The notes beneath the pieces are model-generated. The model saw only the letters and a program-made list of their open reading frames with translations, did no database searches and had not been told where the DNA came from. The position numbers and the translations under genes were made by a program. This document shows positions 54,229 through 62,620 of a stretch of 64,000 nt of DNA, piece by piece; position 1 is the stretch's first letter; each line of letters begins with the position of its first letter. The stretch is from CAYLUN01 sp964386865. GTDB taxonomy: Bacteria > Verrucomicrobiota > Kiritimatiellia > RFP12 > UBA1067. The DNA lies in NCBI GenBank assembly GCA_964386865.1, contig CAYLUN010000016.1, forward strand, positions 1-64,000, written 5' to 3'.

Positions 54229-56202
54229 ATGTGGAAGCTCTTCAAACTCTTAGGCTGGGCGTTTAAGGCGCTCACTTGGCTCATATTCGCGCTCGCGGTG
54301 GCGGGTCTTATTGCCCTCTATATCCTCGAGCGCGGCATCCCGGAACCGGCGGTGCGCCGCCTGTCAGAAGCCTGCTCCAGCAACGCGTTCATCTGCAGAA
54401 TCGAGCGCGCCACGTTCAGCTTGAAGACAGGCTTCCGCCTTCACCGCGTCAAGCTATTCCCAAAGCGTGTCGCCGACGCCGCTTTGGCGACGGTCGACGA
54501 GATCGTGATCGACGTCGCACTCCGCCCCCGCCTCAAGCCCGGCGAGCGTTTGCGCGGCGTTACGCTCAAGAACGTCCGTTTCCCGTCCCTGCCGCCCCAG
54601 CCGACCGCGCCCGAGGGGTCGCCCGCCGCCTCCGCGCCAGCCTCTGCGCCCGCTGACGGCGCGCCGCGCTGGCCATCTGTCGCGCCCTTCCCCCTGACGC
54701 TCGAGAACGCCGACATCCTCGGAGTCCGAGCCGAGCGCATAACCGCCATGGTTTCCGTGCAGGAGCCCCGCGTCTGCGCATCGCAGCTCGTGATCCAGTG
54801 GCCCGACAAGAACTTCTCCATGTCCGTGAGCGGCCGCGTCACAGCGGACTTCGCCACGCGCGTCGTCGCGGGGGACGTGAAAGGGCAGGCTTTTCCCGGC
54901 AACATCCTGCCGCTGCTTCGCGCCCTGCGCTCCCGCGGCGCCATCAAGCAGATCGACTGCTTCACGAACATCGAGCGCCCCATCAACGCCGACGCCCAGT
55001 TCGACGTGAACATCGACAACAGCGATTTCGTCCTGCGGCTCGGTCTCGACGTCGGCCCGTGCGCCTACCGCGGCGTGCCGATGAAGTTCGCCAAGGGCTC
55101 GCTCTGCGCATACGGCACGAACATCTACACGACGGTTGACGTAGGCCCGATCCAGGCCGAAAGCGCAACCGGCCCGCTCGCCGGACGCCTGGTCTACCGC
55201 GAGGACGGCGAGAGCCTCGACCTCGACGTGTCGAGCGCCATGGATCTCACGCATCTCGTCACCATCATCAACATCCTGAACCACGGGCAACTCAAGCCGG
55301 TCCGCTGCGACACGCCGCCCCGCGTCAAGGCCAGCGGCATCATGGCCCTCGACTCTCAGAAAAGCACGGTCACAAACTGCCTCACCGGCACGATCTCGTT
55401 CGACGAGGGCTCGATCTTCAACATGCGGGTCCGGAACGTCACCTCGGATTTGAAGGTCGACGGCTACTCGGCGCTCCTCGGCAACATCTCTGGCGCGTCC
55501 GCCAGCGGCGGCAATGTCGCTGGCAACGTCAGCTTCTCGTTCCCCTGCTACTCCTCCACGGCCACCCTGTTCACCGCCCGCGCCGCGCTCACCGGCGTCG
55601 ATCTCTCCGACCTGACGCCGGTGTTCAACATAACCAACACCCGCGCGGGGACGGTCTCGGGCAGCCTGCTGCTTCACGGCACCACCCACGGCCGCACGAT
55701 GCCCTCGCTGTCAGGCGAGGGTCACGTCTCCATCCGCGACGGGCTTCTCCACCGCATGCCTGTTTTCGCGGGGTTCACCGATTACCTCGCGTCCAGCATC
55801 CCCGGCGTCTCTTCCCTTGTCAACCAGTCAACCGGCTCGATGGACTTCACCGTCGAGGGCGGTATCCTGCGCACTGAGAACCTGCTGATCGAGGGCGACC
55901 TGTTCAGCATGCAGGGCCGCGGCTCCTGCAACCTCGACACCGAGGCGCTGGACTTCATCGTGCGCGCCAACATCTTCAAGGAAAAGACGTTCGCCGGCCG
56001 CATCACCCGCCTCGTTACGATGCCCTTCACCCGCCTTCTGCTTGAGTTCAAGGTCTTCGGAACCATCGACAGCTCGGACTGGTCATACGTCAGCATCATC
56101 GAGAAGATCACGGGCGGGCTGAGCGACCTTACGGATCAACTCAAAAGCGCGCCTTCAGAGCCGTCCCCGAAGCCCGCCCCGCAGCAACCCAACGCCCCGT
56201 AA
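54229..56202 (+). CDS. AsmA-like envelope protein
   Basis: A 657-residue protein with one N-terminal membrane span ('LTWLIFALAVAGLIALYIL') and a long periplasmic part. The segment 'LRGVTLKNVRFPSLP' with an Ala/Pro-rich linker, then 'GSLLLHGTTHGRTMPSLSGE', 'GHVSIRDGLLHRMPVFAGF' and 'QGRGSCNLDTEALDFIVRA' fit the AsmA C-terminal/DUF3971-type repeats of the AsmA/TamB lipid-transfer family. 'SMDFTVEGGILRTENLLIEG' is especially AsmA-like. Such proteins bridge the inner and outer membranes and are thought to carry phospholipid. The C-terminus is Pro-rich. miaB follows after 15 bases on the same strand, so they are probably cotranscribed. Confidence 0.82.
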   Translation: MWKLFKLLGWAFKALTWLIFALAVAGLIALYILERGIPEPAVRRLSEACSSNAFICRIERATFSLKTGFRLHRVKLFPKRVADAALATVDEIVIDVALRPRLKPGERLRGVTLKNVRFPSLPPQPTAPEGSPAASAPASAPADGAPRWPSVAPFPLTLENADILGVRAERITAMVSVQEPRVCASQLVIQWPDKNFSMSVSGRVTADFATRVVAGDVKGQAFPGNILPLLRALRSRGAIKQIDCFTNIERPINADAQFDVNIDNSDFVLRLGLDVGPCAYRGVPMKFAKGSLCAYGTNIYTTVDVGPIQAESATGPLAGRLVYREDGESLDLDVSSAMDLTHLVTIINILNHGQLKPVRCDTPPRVKASGIMALDSQKSTVTNCLTGTISFDEGSIFNMRVRNVTSDLKVDGYSALLGNISGASASGGNVAGNVSFSFPCYSSTATLFTARAALTGVDLSDLTPVFNITNTRAGTVSGSLLLHGTTHGRTMPSLSGEGHVSIRDGLLHRMPVFAGFTDYLASSIPGVSSLVNQSTGSMDFTVEGGILRTENLLIEGDLFSMQGRGSCNLDTEALDFIVRANIFKEKTFAGRITRLVTMPFTRLLLEFKVFGTIDSSDWSYVSIIEKITGGLSDLTDQLKSAPSEPSPKPAPQQPNAP

Positions 56203-56217
56203 CCGACACCCACCCCC

Positions 56218-57564
56218 ATGCGCTACATCCTTCACACCTACGGCTGCCAGATGAACGTCCGCGACTCCGAGGCCGTCGGCGCCATGCTGGAAGCCTCCGG
56301 CCACACCCCGGCCCGCGACGAGAGCGAGGCCGACCTCGTCGTCGTCAACACCTGCAGCGTTCGCGGCAAGGCCGAAGACAAAGCACTCGGCAAGCTCGGG
56401 CTTCTCTGCGCCTCCAAGCGCGAGCGGCCCGGGCGCGTCATCGGCGTCATGGGCTGCATGGCCCAGCGCCTCGGCGACGGCATTTTCGACCGGATACCCG
56501 CCCTCGACTTTTCCGTCGGCACGCGCCGCTGCGGCGCCATCCCGCGCCTCGTGGCCCGCGTGCAGGCAGGCGAGACTAACCTCAGCGAGATTTCGCGGCC
56601 AGACGACGCGCCCGACGTGCCTGACGCCCACACCGAGGCTGGCTTCTCAGCCTTCATCACGATCCTGCTCGGCTGCAACCGCCGCTGCGCCTACTGCATC
56701 GTGCCCGACGTGCGCGGCCCAGAATACAGCCGGCCCGCCCGCGAGGTCGTGGCGGAAATCGCAGCCCTCGCCCGCCACGGCGTGCGCGAGGTCACCCTTC
56801 TCGGACAGAGCGTGATGAACTACGGCCGCGCCAATTCGACCTGGCTTGCAGCAGACCCGGCCAGCCCGCTCGGCTACACGGAGCCCTTCGCGCGCCTCCT
56901 CGAAGCCGTCGCCGCCATACCCGGCATCCTGCGCGTCCGCTTCACGTCCGGGCACCCGTCGGGCTGCACCGGGCAGCTCGTGCATGCGGTGGCGAGCCTG
57001 CCGCAAGTCTGCCCCCACCTCCACCTGCCCGTCCAGTCGGGCTCCGACCGCATCCTGGCCCTCATGCGGCGCGGCTACACCCGCGCCGACTACCTCGACG
57101 CCGCGCGCCGCTTGCGCGCCGCGCGGCCCGGCTTCGCCCTCACGACCGACGTCATCGTGGGGTTTCCCGGCGAGACGCCCGAGGACTTTGAAGCCACGCG
57201 CTCCCTGATGGCGGAGGCCGACTTCGACAACGCGTTTATCTTCAAGTACTCGCCGCGGCCCGGCACGCCCGCCGCCGCCTGGGACGACGACGTGCCCGAA
57301 GCGGAGAAGATGCGCCGCAACCAGGTGCTGCTCGAAGACCAGGATCTGCGCGGCCTCGCGGTGAACCAGCGGCTCGTCGGAAGCGTGCAGGAGGTGCTCG
57401 TCGAAGGGCCCTCCCTGCGCAACGCCGCCCGCTGGTCCGGCCGCTCGCCCGGCAACAAGATCGTAGTCTTCGAGCCCCCAGCCGGACTTCAGCCCGGCAC
57501 GCTCGCGCGCATCCGCATCGCGCGCGCGGCGCCGCAGACGCTCTACGGTGACGTCGTCCTATGA
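56218..57564 (+). CDS. miaB: tRNA-2-methylthio-N6-dimethylallyladenosine synthase
   Basis: A 448-residue radical-SAM methylthiotransferase acting on A37 of tRNAs. The N-terminal UPF0004 domain has its three cluster cysteines in 'YGCQMNVRDSE', 'NTCSVRGKAEDKA' and 'VMGCMAQRLGD'. The radical-SAM cluster is in 'GCNRRCAYCIVPDVRG'. 'LLGQSVMNYG', 'HLPVQSGSDRILALMRRGY' and 'DVIVGFPGETPEDFEAT' are standard, and a C-terminal TRAM-like domain is present ('GSVQEVLVEGPS'). The 'VRGPEYSRP' region supports MiaB rather than MtaB or RimO. No Shine-Dalgarno is apparent. The stop overlaps the next start by ATGA. Confidence 0.93.
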   Translation: MRYILHTYGCQMNVRDSEAVGAMLEASGHTPARDESEADLVVVNTCSVRGKAEDKALGKLGLLCASKRERPGRVIGVMGCMAQRLGDGIFDRIPALDFSVGTRRCGAIPRLVARVQAGETNLSEISRPDDAPDVPDAHTEAGFSAFITILLGCNRRCAYCIVPDVRGPEYSRPAREVVAEIAALARHGVREVTLLGQSVMNYGRANSTWLAADPASPLGYTEPFARLLEAVAAIPGILRVRFTSGHPSGCTGQLVHAVASLPQVCPHLHLPVQSGSDRILALMRRGYTRADYLDAARRLRAARPGFALTTDVIVGFPGETPEDFEATRSLMAEADFDNAFIFKYSPRPGTPAAAWDDDVPEAEKMRRNQVLLEDQDLRGLAVNQRLVGSVQEVLVEGPSLRNAARWSGRSPGNKIVVFEPPAGLQPGTLARIRIARAAPQTLYGDVVL

Positions 57565-58796
57565 CCACCGGCGACACGTTCACCTGCCGCATCGAGTCCC
57601 TCGCCTACGGCGGCGACGGCGTCGCGCGGGTCGATGGCCGCGTGGTCTTCATCCCAGAAACCGCACCCGGCGAAACGGTCGTCGCCCGCGCCGCGCAAGT
57701 GAAGAAGAGCTTCGCCCGCGCCGAGCTGTCCGAACTCGTCACGGCCTCCGCCGACCGCATCTTCCCCTGCTGCCGCGTTTCCGACCCCGAGGCGGACGCC
57801 CCCCGCCGCGTGCCGGGCTGCGTCTATGACCACCTCGCCTACAGCGCCGAGCTTCAGGCCAAGACGAGCCAGCTCGAAGCCTTCCTCGGCCGCCTGACTC
57901 GGCCGACCGAGCCGCCCCTGCTTCCTCCGTTCGCAGCCCCCTCGCCGCTCCACTACCGCAACAAGATCGTCCTGCACACCGCCCGCGGAGGCGAGGGGCT
58001 GCGCCTCGGCTACCGGCAGGAGCCGTCGCACCGGGTGCTCGACCTCCCCGCCTGCCCCCTGGCCTGCGACGCCATCAACGGCGCCCTCGCCTCCCTGCGC
58101 AGCTCCAGCAGCTTCGCCGCCCTTCCCGACCGCGCGAACGTGACGTTTCGGCACACGCCTCACGACGGCTGCTTCTGGTGGGCCGAGGGCGCGGCGCCGC
58201 ACGGGGCCTGCCCAGACATGCTCACCGAAATCAGCCCGGTCGGCCCTCTGCTCGTTCCGCGCGAGGGCTTCTACCAAGTCAACCCCGTCGCCAGCGACGC
58301 GCTGGTCAGCACCGTCGCCGCCTGGTTTGCCGAATCGACGGGCCAGCCCGAAGTCCTCGACCTCTACTGCGGCGTCGGCGTTTTCGGGTTCGCCTGCCTA
58401 GCCGCGGGCGGCACCCGCCTGACCGGCGTCGAATCAGGCCGCGCCGCCGTCTCTGCCGCCCGCCTGAACGCAAAGTCCCTAGGCCACGCCGCCACCTTCC
58501 TCTGCCACGCGCTCGGCCATGAGCCGGCCGCGCTCAGCCGCCTCCTCGGCGACCCCCGCCGCACCACCGCGCTCGTCGACCCCCCTCGGGAGGGTCTCGC
58601 GCCCGACATCGCCCGCGCCCTCGCCGACAGCGGCATCGCCCGCATCCTCTACATCTCCTGCGACCCCGCCACGCTGGCGCGCGACCTCGCGATCCTGCTC
58701 GCGGGCGGCCGCTACCGCCTGCTCCGCGCGCGCCTTTTCGACCTCTTTCCCCGCACCGCTCACTTCGAGACACTCGTCGAGCTCGCCCGGCTTTGA
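57561..58796 (+). CDS. RNA (uracil-5-)-methyltransferase of the RlmD/RlmCD/TrmA family
   Basis: A 411-residue SAM-dependent RNA m5U methyltransferase. The N-terminal TRAM domain reads 'CRIESLAYGGDGVARVDGR' and 'IPETAPGETVVARA'. Fe-S ligand candidates are in 'FPCCRVSD', 'VPGCVYDHLAY' and 'LPACPLAC'. The methyltransferase domain has 'GFYQVNPVASDALV', 'VLDLYCGVGVFGFACLA', 'VDPPREGLAPDIARAL' and 'YISCDPATLARD'; the cysteine of that last motif is the catalytic nucleophile. Which RNA position is modified (747 or 1939 of 23S rRNA, or another) cannot be told. It is coupled to miaB by ATGA. Confidence 0.9.
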   Translation: MTTGDTFTCRIESLAYGGDGVARVDGRVVFIPETAPGETVVARAAQVKKSFARAELSELVTASADRIFPCCRVSDPEADAPRRVPGCVYDHLAYSAELQAKTSQLEAFLGRLTRPTEPPLLPPFAAPSPLHYRNKIVLHTARGGEGLRLGYRQEPSHRVLDLPACPLACDAINGALASLRSSSSFAALPDRANVTFRHTPHDGCFWWAEGAAPHGACPDMLTEISPVGPLLVPREGFYQVNPVASDALVSTVAAWFAESTGQPEVLDLYCGVGVFGFACLAAGGTRLTGVESGRAAVSAARLNAKSLGHAATFLCHALGHEPAALSRLLGDPRRTTALVDPPREGLAPDIARALADSGIARILYISCDPATLARDLAILLAGGRYRLLRARLFDLFPRTAHFETLVELARL

Positions 58797-58812
58797 CACG
58801 TGTTTGACACGT
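58792..58812. repeat. Tandem TTTGACACGT direct repeat overlapping the methyltransferase stop codon
   Basis: TTTGACACGT occurs at 58792-58801 and 58803-58812, an 11-base spacing that places both on the same face of the helix. The stop codon TGA (58794-58796) lies in the first copy. The pair sits just upstream of the ABC-transporter promoter and may be an operator or activator site. Confidence 0.4.
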
Positions 58813-58827
58813 TTTTTGCCGCGCTCG

Positions 58828-58857
58828 TTGACGCCGGCCACCTCTATTTACTACACT
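58828..58857 (+). promoter_or_regulatory. Candidate promoter for the ABC transporter operon
   Basis: TTGACG (58828-58833) and TACACT (58852-58857) are 18 bases apart. The start would be near 58864, only a few bases before the ATG at 58868, so this message may also be nearly leaderless. Confidence 0.45.
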
Positions 58858-58867
58858 TCACGTAGCG

Positions 58868-59908
58868 ATGGATCGCCTTTCTTACCTGACCCGCCGTCTC
58901 CTGCTCGTTATCCCCACCTTTCTGGGCATCACGGTCGTCTGTTTTGCCCTGACCCGTCTTCTTCCCGGCGGCCCGGTCGACATCCACCTGATGAAGATGC
59001 GAAACATCGGCGGCGTAGAGAGCCGCGGCGGAGCGGGCGTCACGCAGGTCACAGAGGAGTACCGGAAGGAGCTCAACACGCAGTTCGGCTTCGACCGCCC
59101 CGTCCACATCCAGTACTGGGACTGGCTGGTCAAGAACCGCATGGGCATGCGCGTCCACTCGTACAGCTACCCCAACCGCACGGCGTGGCAGCTCATCTCT
59201 TCGCGCATGCCCGTGTCGCTCTGGTTCGGCCTCATCAGCTTCGTCCTCAGCTACCTCATCTGCGTTCCGCTCGGAATCGCCAAGGCTCTGCGCCACAGGC
59301 AGGCCTTCGACGCCCTTTCGAGCCTGGCCGTCTTCGCGGCGTACGCGATTCCGGCCTTTGCGCTCGGCATGGTGCTCAAGATGCTTTTCTGCGGCACCGT
59401 CGAAGGCCTGCTCGACGTTTTCCCTCTCGGCGGCTTCGAGTCTGACTTCGCTGAAGCGCCGTCGGCGCTCGGACGCCTGGCCGACCGCGCCTGGCACATG
59501 GCCCTGCCCGTGACCTGCTACGTGGCCTGCGATTTCGCCGTGCTCACGCTGATCATGAAGAACTCGCTGCTCGATCAGATCGCCAGCGACTACGTGCGCA
59601 CCGTGCTGGCCAAGGGCGCGAGCCGCCAGCGCGCGATCTGGGGCCACGCCCTCCGCAACGCGCTCATTCCCATCGCCACCGGCTTCGGCTCGGTTCTCGG
59701 CGTGCTCTTCGCCGGCTCGATCATCATTGAAACCATCTTTGAAATCCCAGGTATGGGCCGCCTGAGCTGGGACGCGCTCACCGGGCGCGATTACGCCGTT
59801 TTCATGGCCCTGCTCGCGCTCACCGCCGTGCTCCAGCTGGTCGGCAACCTGCTCTCCGATTTCTGCTATATGCTCATCGACCCACGCATCCATTTCGGCA
59901 AGTCATGA
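58868..59908 (+). CDS. Oligopeptide-type ABC transporter permease (DppB/YejB-like)
   Basis: A 346-residue inner-membrane permease. 'YLTRRLLLVIPTFLGITVV' forms TM1 and 'RLLPGGPVDIHLMKM' is the usual DppB/OppB periplasmic start. The later part has the binding-protein-dependent transport domain: 'VLTLIMKNSLLDQIASDYV', the EAA-type loop 'AKGASRQRAIWGHALRNAL' and 'LFAGSIIIETIFEIPGMG'. The size and the 'QFGFDRPVHIQYWDWLV' segment resemble YejB. Its stop overlaps the next permease start by ATGA (59905-59908). No substrate-binding protein gene is seen in the window. Confidence 0.92.
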   Translation: MDRLSYLTRRLLLVIPTFLGITVVCFALTRLLPGGPVDIHLMKMRNIGGVESRGGAGVTQVTEEYRKELNTQFGFDRPVHIQYWDWLVKNRMGMRVHSYSYPNRTAWQLISSRMPVSLWFGLISFVLSYLICVPLGIAKALRHRQAFDALSSLAVFAAYAIPAFALGMVLKMLFCGTVEGLLDVFPLGGFESDFAEAPSALGRLADRAWHMALPVTCYVACDFAVLTLIMKNSLLDQIASDYVRTVLAKGASRQRAIWGHALRNALIPIATGFGSVLGVLFAGSIIIETIFEIPGMGRLSWDALTGRDYAVFMALLALTAVLQLVGNLLSDFCYMLIDPRIHFGKS

Positions 59909-61515
59909 TGTGCCGCCTCGCCATACGCCTCACGCCGCTGACGCGCAAGCGCGTTCAGAGCTTCCTGCGCATCCGACGTGCGCGCTGGGCGCTCGCCGCG
60001 CTTGTCGCGCTCTTCGGCGTGAGCCTCGCCTCCGAGCTGCTCTGCAACGGTCGGCCGCTCTACCTGCGCGTCGGCGAGCGGCATTTCTTCCCCGCCTTCC
60101 AGAGCCTCACCTCGCGCGATCTGCTCGGCCCGCAAGCGGACGCCACGCGCGTAAACTACGCGGCCTTCGTCGCCTCGCCCCGCTTCGCTTCGGAGCCTCG
60201 CAGCCGCGTCCTCTGGGCGCCCGTCCCCTACGGGCCGAACGACGTGATCGACGCCTCCAAGCTGGACTCGCGCCGCACCGTGAAGGTCTCGGTGGTGCCG
60301 GAAGCGCACGTCGCCCGTCTGAACCTGCGCGCCGACGGAGCGCTGATCCGCCCCGTCGGCTGCGAGCCTTTCTTCCCCGGCGCGGCGGGCGCCGAGGGGC
60401 TGCGTCTGGCCGCGCATTGGCGCCTGCCTGACGAGCTGTCCGCTGCGCTGGCCGAGCGCTTCGCGGGCCGCGCCGCGCGCGCGCGCAGCTTCCTCATCGA
60501 ACACGCGACGCGGGCCGGCTTCCGCGCGCGCGTGACGCTCCCCGAGACGCAGGCCCGCCCGGCTCCGCCCGACTCCGTGCGACTCGTGCTGCGCCAGAGC
60601 GAGCCGCCGGACCTGCCGTTCCAACTGCGCTTCCGGCGCGACGCGACGGGCTCGGCCCGTCCCGTTCACGAGCGCAGCTGGCGCGAAATCCCCTCGGGCA
60701 GCCAGGCCGAAATCGCCGCGCTCGCGGCAGAGGGCTTCGCTGGCACCGCGCCGTCGGCGACGGTCGCCTGGAAAGGGCGACGCGCCTCCGTCTCCTGCGC
60801 CCTAGACGAGATCGCCTGGCCCTATCCGCCTGTCAGCGGGCACTGGATGGGCATTGACTCCGCCGGTCGCGACGTGCTCGCGCGCGTGCTGTACGGCATG
60901 CGCATCGCGCTGTGCTTCGGCCTCCTGCTGGCGGCATGGGCCATGGTCTTCGGCCTCCTGGTCGGCGCGGCGCAGGGCTATTTCGGCGGCTGGGTGGACA
61001 TCGCCGGCCAGCGCGTAACCGAGATCTGGAGCGCGCTCCCCTTCCTCTACGTCATGATCTTCGTCGGCGCGGCGCTGGGGCGCAGCTTCACGGTCCTGCT
61101 CGTCTGCTACGGCCTGTTCAATTGGATCACCATCTCGTACTACATGCGCGCCGAATTCCTGCGTCTGCGCCACCTGACATTCGTGGAGGCGGCCCGCTGC
61201 CAGGGCCTCTCTGCCGCCCGCATCATCTTCAGCCACATCCTACCTAACGCGCTCACGCCGCTGATCACCCTCTTTCCCTTCAACCTCGTCGGGGCGATCG
61301 CTTCTCTCGCCGTGCTCGACTTCCTGGGGTTTGGCCTCCCGCCTCTCACCCCTAGCTGGGGCGAGCTGCTCCAGCAGGCGCAGATGTTCCGCTGGGCCTG
61401 GTGGCTCATCCTCTTCCCCTCGCTCGCCCTCTTCACCGTCATGCTGCTGACGGTCCTGGTCGGCGAGGGCCTGCGCGACGCCTTCGACCCGCGACAGCAG
61501 ACTAAACTCGAATGA
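59905..61515 (+). CDS. Oligopeptide-type ABC transporter permease (YejE/DppC-like) with a large periplasmic insert
   Basis: A 536-residue permease; DppC- and YejE-type proteins are usually 300-340 residues. TM1 ('RWALAALVALFGVSLA', about 27-46) is followed by roughly 265 hydrophilic residues before the transport domain begins at 'VSGHWMGIDSAGRDVLARVL'. The domain itself is complete, with the EAA loop 'VEAARCQGLSAARIIFSHIL' and 'SLAVLDFLGFGLPPLTPSWG'. YejE-type proteins carry a shorter insert at this place ('NDKPL...'), which this one also begins with ('LCNGRPLYLRVGERHFFP'). The extra part contains two short similar stretches ('VKVSVVPEAHVARLNLRADG', 'SVRLVLRQSEPPDLPFQLRF') and could be a fused substrate-capturing domain. 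Confidence 0.87.
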   Translation: MMCRLAIRLTPLTRKRVQSFLRIRRARWALAALVALFGVSLASELLCNGRPLYLRVGERHFFPAFQSLTSRDLLGPQADATRVNYAAFVASPRFASEPRSRVLWAPVPYGPNDVIDASKLDSRRTVKVSVVPEAHVARLNLRADGALIRPVGCEPFFPGAAGAEGLRLAAHWRLPDELSAALAERFAGRAARARSFLIEHATRAGFRARVTLPETQARPAPPDSVRLVLRQSEPPDLPFQLRFRRDATGSARPVHERSWREIPSGSQAEIAALAAEGFAGTAPSATVAWKGRRASVSCALDEIAWPYPPVSGHWMGIDSAGRDVLARVLYGMRIALCFGLLLAAWAMVFGLLVGAAQGYFGGWVDIAGQRVTEIWSALPFLYVMIFVGAALGRSFTVLLVCYGLFNWITISYYMRAEFLRLRHLTFVEAARCQGLSAARIIFSHILPNALTPLITLFPFNLVGAIASLAVLDFLGFGLPPLTPSWGELLQQAQMFRWAWWLILFPSLALFTVMLLTVLVGEGLRDAFDPRQQTKLE

Positions 61516-61585
61516 AGCCCGACACCTCACCAGCCGCTGAACCGTGAACCGCTGAACCTCCCCCAACCTCTCCGACACTTAACCC

Positions 61586-62548
61586 ATGCTTCTCTCCATC
61601 ACAGACCTCCGCATCCAGTTCGAGACGGACGGGCAGCGTGTCCACGCCGTGGACGGCGTGTCGCTCACGCTCGACCGCGGACAGGTGCTCGGCCTCGTAG
61701 GCGAATCCGGCTGCGGCAAGACGGCCACGGCCCTGAGCATCCCCCGCCTGCTGCCCATGCCCCCCGCCCTCATCGCCGGCGGCGCCGTGCGCCTCGACGG
61801 CCGCGAGCTGCTCGGCCTGCCGCTTCCGGAGCTAAGACGTATCCGCGGAGCCAAGATCGGCGTGATCTTTCAGGATCCCATGACCTCGCTCTCGCCGCTG
61901 CACCGCGTAGGCCGCCAGCTCGAAGAGGCTGTCCGGCTGCACCGAGACACCTCTCCAGCCTCCGCGCGTGCGGCCGCGCTGGAGTGGCTCGGGCGCGTCG
62001 GAATACCGGATCCGGCCGCCCGCGCGCTGGCCTACCCGCACGAACTCTCGGGCGGCATGCAGCAGCGCGTCATGATCGCCATGGGACTCATCCTCGAGCC
62101 CGACCTCATCATCGCCGACGAGCCCACGACCGCGCTGGACGTCACGATCCAAGCACAAGTGCTGTCCCTCATGCGCCGGCTGCACCGCAAGAACTCAGGT
62201 CTCCTGCTCATTACGCACGACATGGGTGTTGTCGCGCAGATGGCCACTCACATCGCGGTGATGTACGCCGGGCAGATCGTCGAGCAAGCCGAAGCCAGCG
62301 ACTTCTTTGCGCAGCCGCTCCACCCGTATTCGGTGGCGCTGCTTGAAGCCCTGCCTTCAGCCGCCACGCGCGGCAAGCGGCTCAACGCGATTCCGGGCCA
62401 GGTGCCCTCTGCCGGCCAGCGCCCCTCTGGCTGCCGCTTCCACGACCGCTGCGCCCGCGCGCGCCCCGCTTGCGCCCACGCGCCGCCCGCGCTTCTTTCC
62501 TGCGGCACGCGCCTCGTCCGCTGCCCGTACGCGGCGGTCACGGAGTGA
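61586..62548 (+). CDS. Oligopeptide-type ABC transporter ATP-binding protein (DppD/OppD-like)
   Basis: A 320-residue ATPase. Walker A is 'GLVGESGCGKTATALS', the Q-loop region is 'VIFQDPMTSLSPLHRVG', the signature is 'HELSGGMQQRVMIAMG', and Walker B is 'LIIADEPTTALDVTIQAQ', with 'ITHDMGVV' holding the switch histidine. The C-terminal oligopeptide-transporter extension has cysteines in 'GCRFHDRCARARPAC' and 'LSCGTRLVRC', which in relatives can bind an Fe-S cluster. Only one ATPase is encoded before the terminator at 62553, while these systems normally need two different ones or a fused pair. It is 70 bases downstream of the permease; that gap has a CCGCTGAACC direct repeat, and no ribosome site is seen. 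Confidence 0.92.
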   Translation: MLLSITDLRIQFETDGQRVHAVDGVSLTLDRGQVLGLVGESGCGKTATALSIPRLLPMPPALIAGGAVRLDGRELLGLPLPELRRIRGAKIGVIFQDPMTSLSPLHRVGRQLEEAVRLHRDTSPASARAAALEWLGRVGIPDPAARALAYPHELSGGMQQRVMIAMGLILEPDLIIADEPTTALDVTIQAQVLSLMRRLHRKNSGLLLITHDMGVVAQMATHIAVMYAGQIVEQAEASDFFAQPLHPYSVALLEALPSAATRGKRLNAIPGQVPSAGQRPSGCRFHDRCARARPACAHAPPALLSCGTRLVRCPYAAVTE

Positions 62549-62552
62549 TAAC

Positions 62553-62585
62553 AAAAAAAGCCCGCCGGAAAACCGGCGGGCTTTT
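62553..62585. terminator. Bidirectional intrinsic terminator between the ABC operon and ilvC
   Basis: An A-run precedes the stem AGCCCGCCGG (ending at 62568), a loop AAAA (62569-62572) and CCGGCGGGCTTTT (62573-62585). The stem is perfect and each strand ends in a U-run, so it can stop both convergent operons: the ABC transporter (plus) and ilvC (minus). Confidence 0.92.
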
Positions 62586-62620
62586 CTCAGGCGCGCTCAT
62601 CCGCGCCCGGGAGGCGAGCC

